From: Cryomorphaceae bacterium
GTDB lineage: Bacteria > Bacteroidota > Bacteroidia > Flavobacteriales_D > Parvicellaceae
Assembly: GCA_905182525.1 (NCBI GenBank)
Contig: CAJJBV010000006.1
Span: 62,001 to 126,000, forward strand
Reading direction: 5' to 3'
Length of the DNA: 64,000 nt
Shown: positions 63,602 through 64,000 of the stretch, one piece after another
How positions within the stretch are numbered: the stretch's first letter is position 1
How the letters are laid out: each line of letters starts with the position of its first letter
Program-made: the position numbers and the translations under genes
Notes under the pieces: model-generated
The model's input: the letters and a program-made list of their open reading frames with translations, nothing else
Told to the model about the DNA's origin: nothing
The model's database searches: none

Positions 63602-64000
63602 TGTCTATATATTACTTTAAAGTTGTCCAACAAGACTTTTATATTATTTTCATTATTAAAGTTGGTAATGGAAATATAAAGGTCAAATTCTGTTGCACTT
63701 GAGAAAAAATTTGTAGCATCTGGAATAAATAAGTAAGTTTTATTCCACGAAATTTCATTTTCATATGTTGGAACTAAAGTAATTAAAGCTTGTTTAAAAT
63801 AAGCTGTAATACTTTGGTCTTTATGAAGAATGCCAATTGTAAAAGGAAAGTTATTTGCATAATTTAACTCAATATAGGCTGGTATATTTAAATTTTTTGG
63901 AAATAAATTAAAATCTAATTCATTTGTTCTAAGTTCACAATATAATTGACTGCTGTCCATGGAAATAACTCCAGCATTTCCTTCAAATAAATCTGTATTT
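63598..64000 (-). CDS. Unknown protein, C-terminal part (partial)
   Basis: The frame is open to the window edge and continues upstream (NTDLFEGNAGVISMDSSQLYCELRT), so an apparent Met at 63960 is internal. The visible 134 residues read PKNLNIPAYIELNYANNFPFTIGIL, ISWNKTYLFIPDATNFFSSATEFDLYIS and a C-terminal NIKVLLDNFKVIYRQ, a beta-rich pattern. Similar proteins precede the sugar transferase in Bacteroidota glycan loci. They may be lipoproteins with a jelly-roll fold; the N-terminus is not visible. It overlaps the transferase by 4 bases. Confidence 0.6.
   Translation of the reverse strand, partial: NTDLFEGNAGVISMDSSQLYCELRTNELDFNLFPKNLNIPAYIELNYANNFPFTIGILHKDQSITAYFKQALITLVPTYENEISWNKTYLFIPDATNFFSSATEFDLYISITNFNNENNIKVLLDNFKVIYRQ

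Noticed and set aside
1-64000. tRNA, rRNA or prophage genes
   Set aside because: I found no T-loop-like motifs with acceptor stems, no rRNA-like conserved blocks and no phage structural or integrase genes.

Overview
The window is AT-rich bacterial DNA from the phylum Bacteroidota, most likely a compact marine member of the Flavobacteriales. The evidence is a set of lineage markers: type IX secretion (T9SS) cargo domains of types A and B, a PorP/SprF barrel, DUF4835 (PorD-like), the bamD-rpoZ-coaBC cluster, the dapB-lepB-wbqC cluster, a fused 2-oxoacid dehydrogenase E1, a bacillithiol gene (bshA) and TAnnTTTG promoter boxes. Packing is tight, and several convergent gene pairs share their stop codons within a TTAA or TTAG tetranucleotide. 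I saw no rRNA, tRNA, CRISPR array, transposase or phage gene.

Layout. 0-4.4 kb: the 3' end of dnaE, trxA, then dapB-lepB-wbqC. 4.3-7.9 kb: a secreted serine hydrolase and a serine palmitoyltransferase-like enzyme. 8-14 kb: envelope, transcription and cofactor genes (bamD, rpoZ, coaBC, DUF4835, dapA), then a DMT exporter and ribD on the other strand. 14.2-17.4 kb: rpsA with a striking Lys/Ala/Pro repeat at its N-terminus, then sucD, each followed by a strong terminator. 17.4-21.8 kb: an accessory island. Two nearly identical copies of a small HNH gene lie in direct orientation around an O-antigen ligase and a pair of surface-protein genes, with FISUMP-like protein remnants beside one copy. 21.9-28.6 kb: secreted and membrane proteins (DUF1573, a TlpA-like thioredoxin, a choice-of-anchor J protein, a GH3 hydrolase, TerC, DUF2279). 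28.6-34 kb: a fused E1 dehydrogenase between two badly frameshifted surface-protein genes, then bshA. 35-45 kb: acyl-CoA carboxylase, acyl-CoA ligase, PorP/SprF, LolD, sucC, DUF1015, serA and serC. 45-53 kb: ferredoxin, a LuxC-like acyl-CoA reductase, carbonic anhydrase, a phosphoribosyltransferase, a TonB-dependent receptor, a ZIP transporter and a methyltransferase. 53-61 kb: a SiaB/SiaC pair, cmk, truA, an ABC exporter, uvrA and an ECF sigma factor. 61-64 kb: 3-hydroxyacyl-CoA dehydrogenase and the edge of an exopolysaccharide locus.

Functional themes: lysine and peptidoglycan precursors (dapA, dapB), serine synthesis (serA, serC), acyl-CoA and succinyl-CoA metabolism, and outer-membrane and T9SS biogenesis.

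Quality note: at least nine genes carry reading-frame breaks. Single indels in core genes (dapB, bshA, DUF1015, the E1 and PorP 5' ends, the TonB receptor) look like sequencing or assembly errors. The dense breaks at 28.6-29.1 kb and 31.6-33.8 kb look more like real decay, or a very poorly resolved stretch. The best candidates for something not yet described are the rpsA tail, the HNH-bracketed surface cassette, and the apparent split of a GH3/beta-lactamase fusion into two loci.
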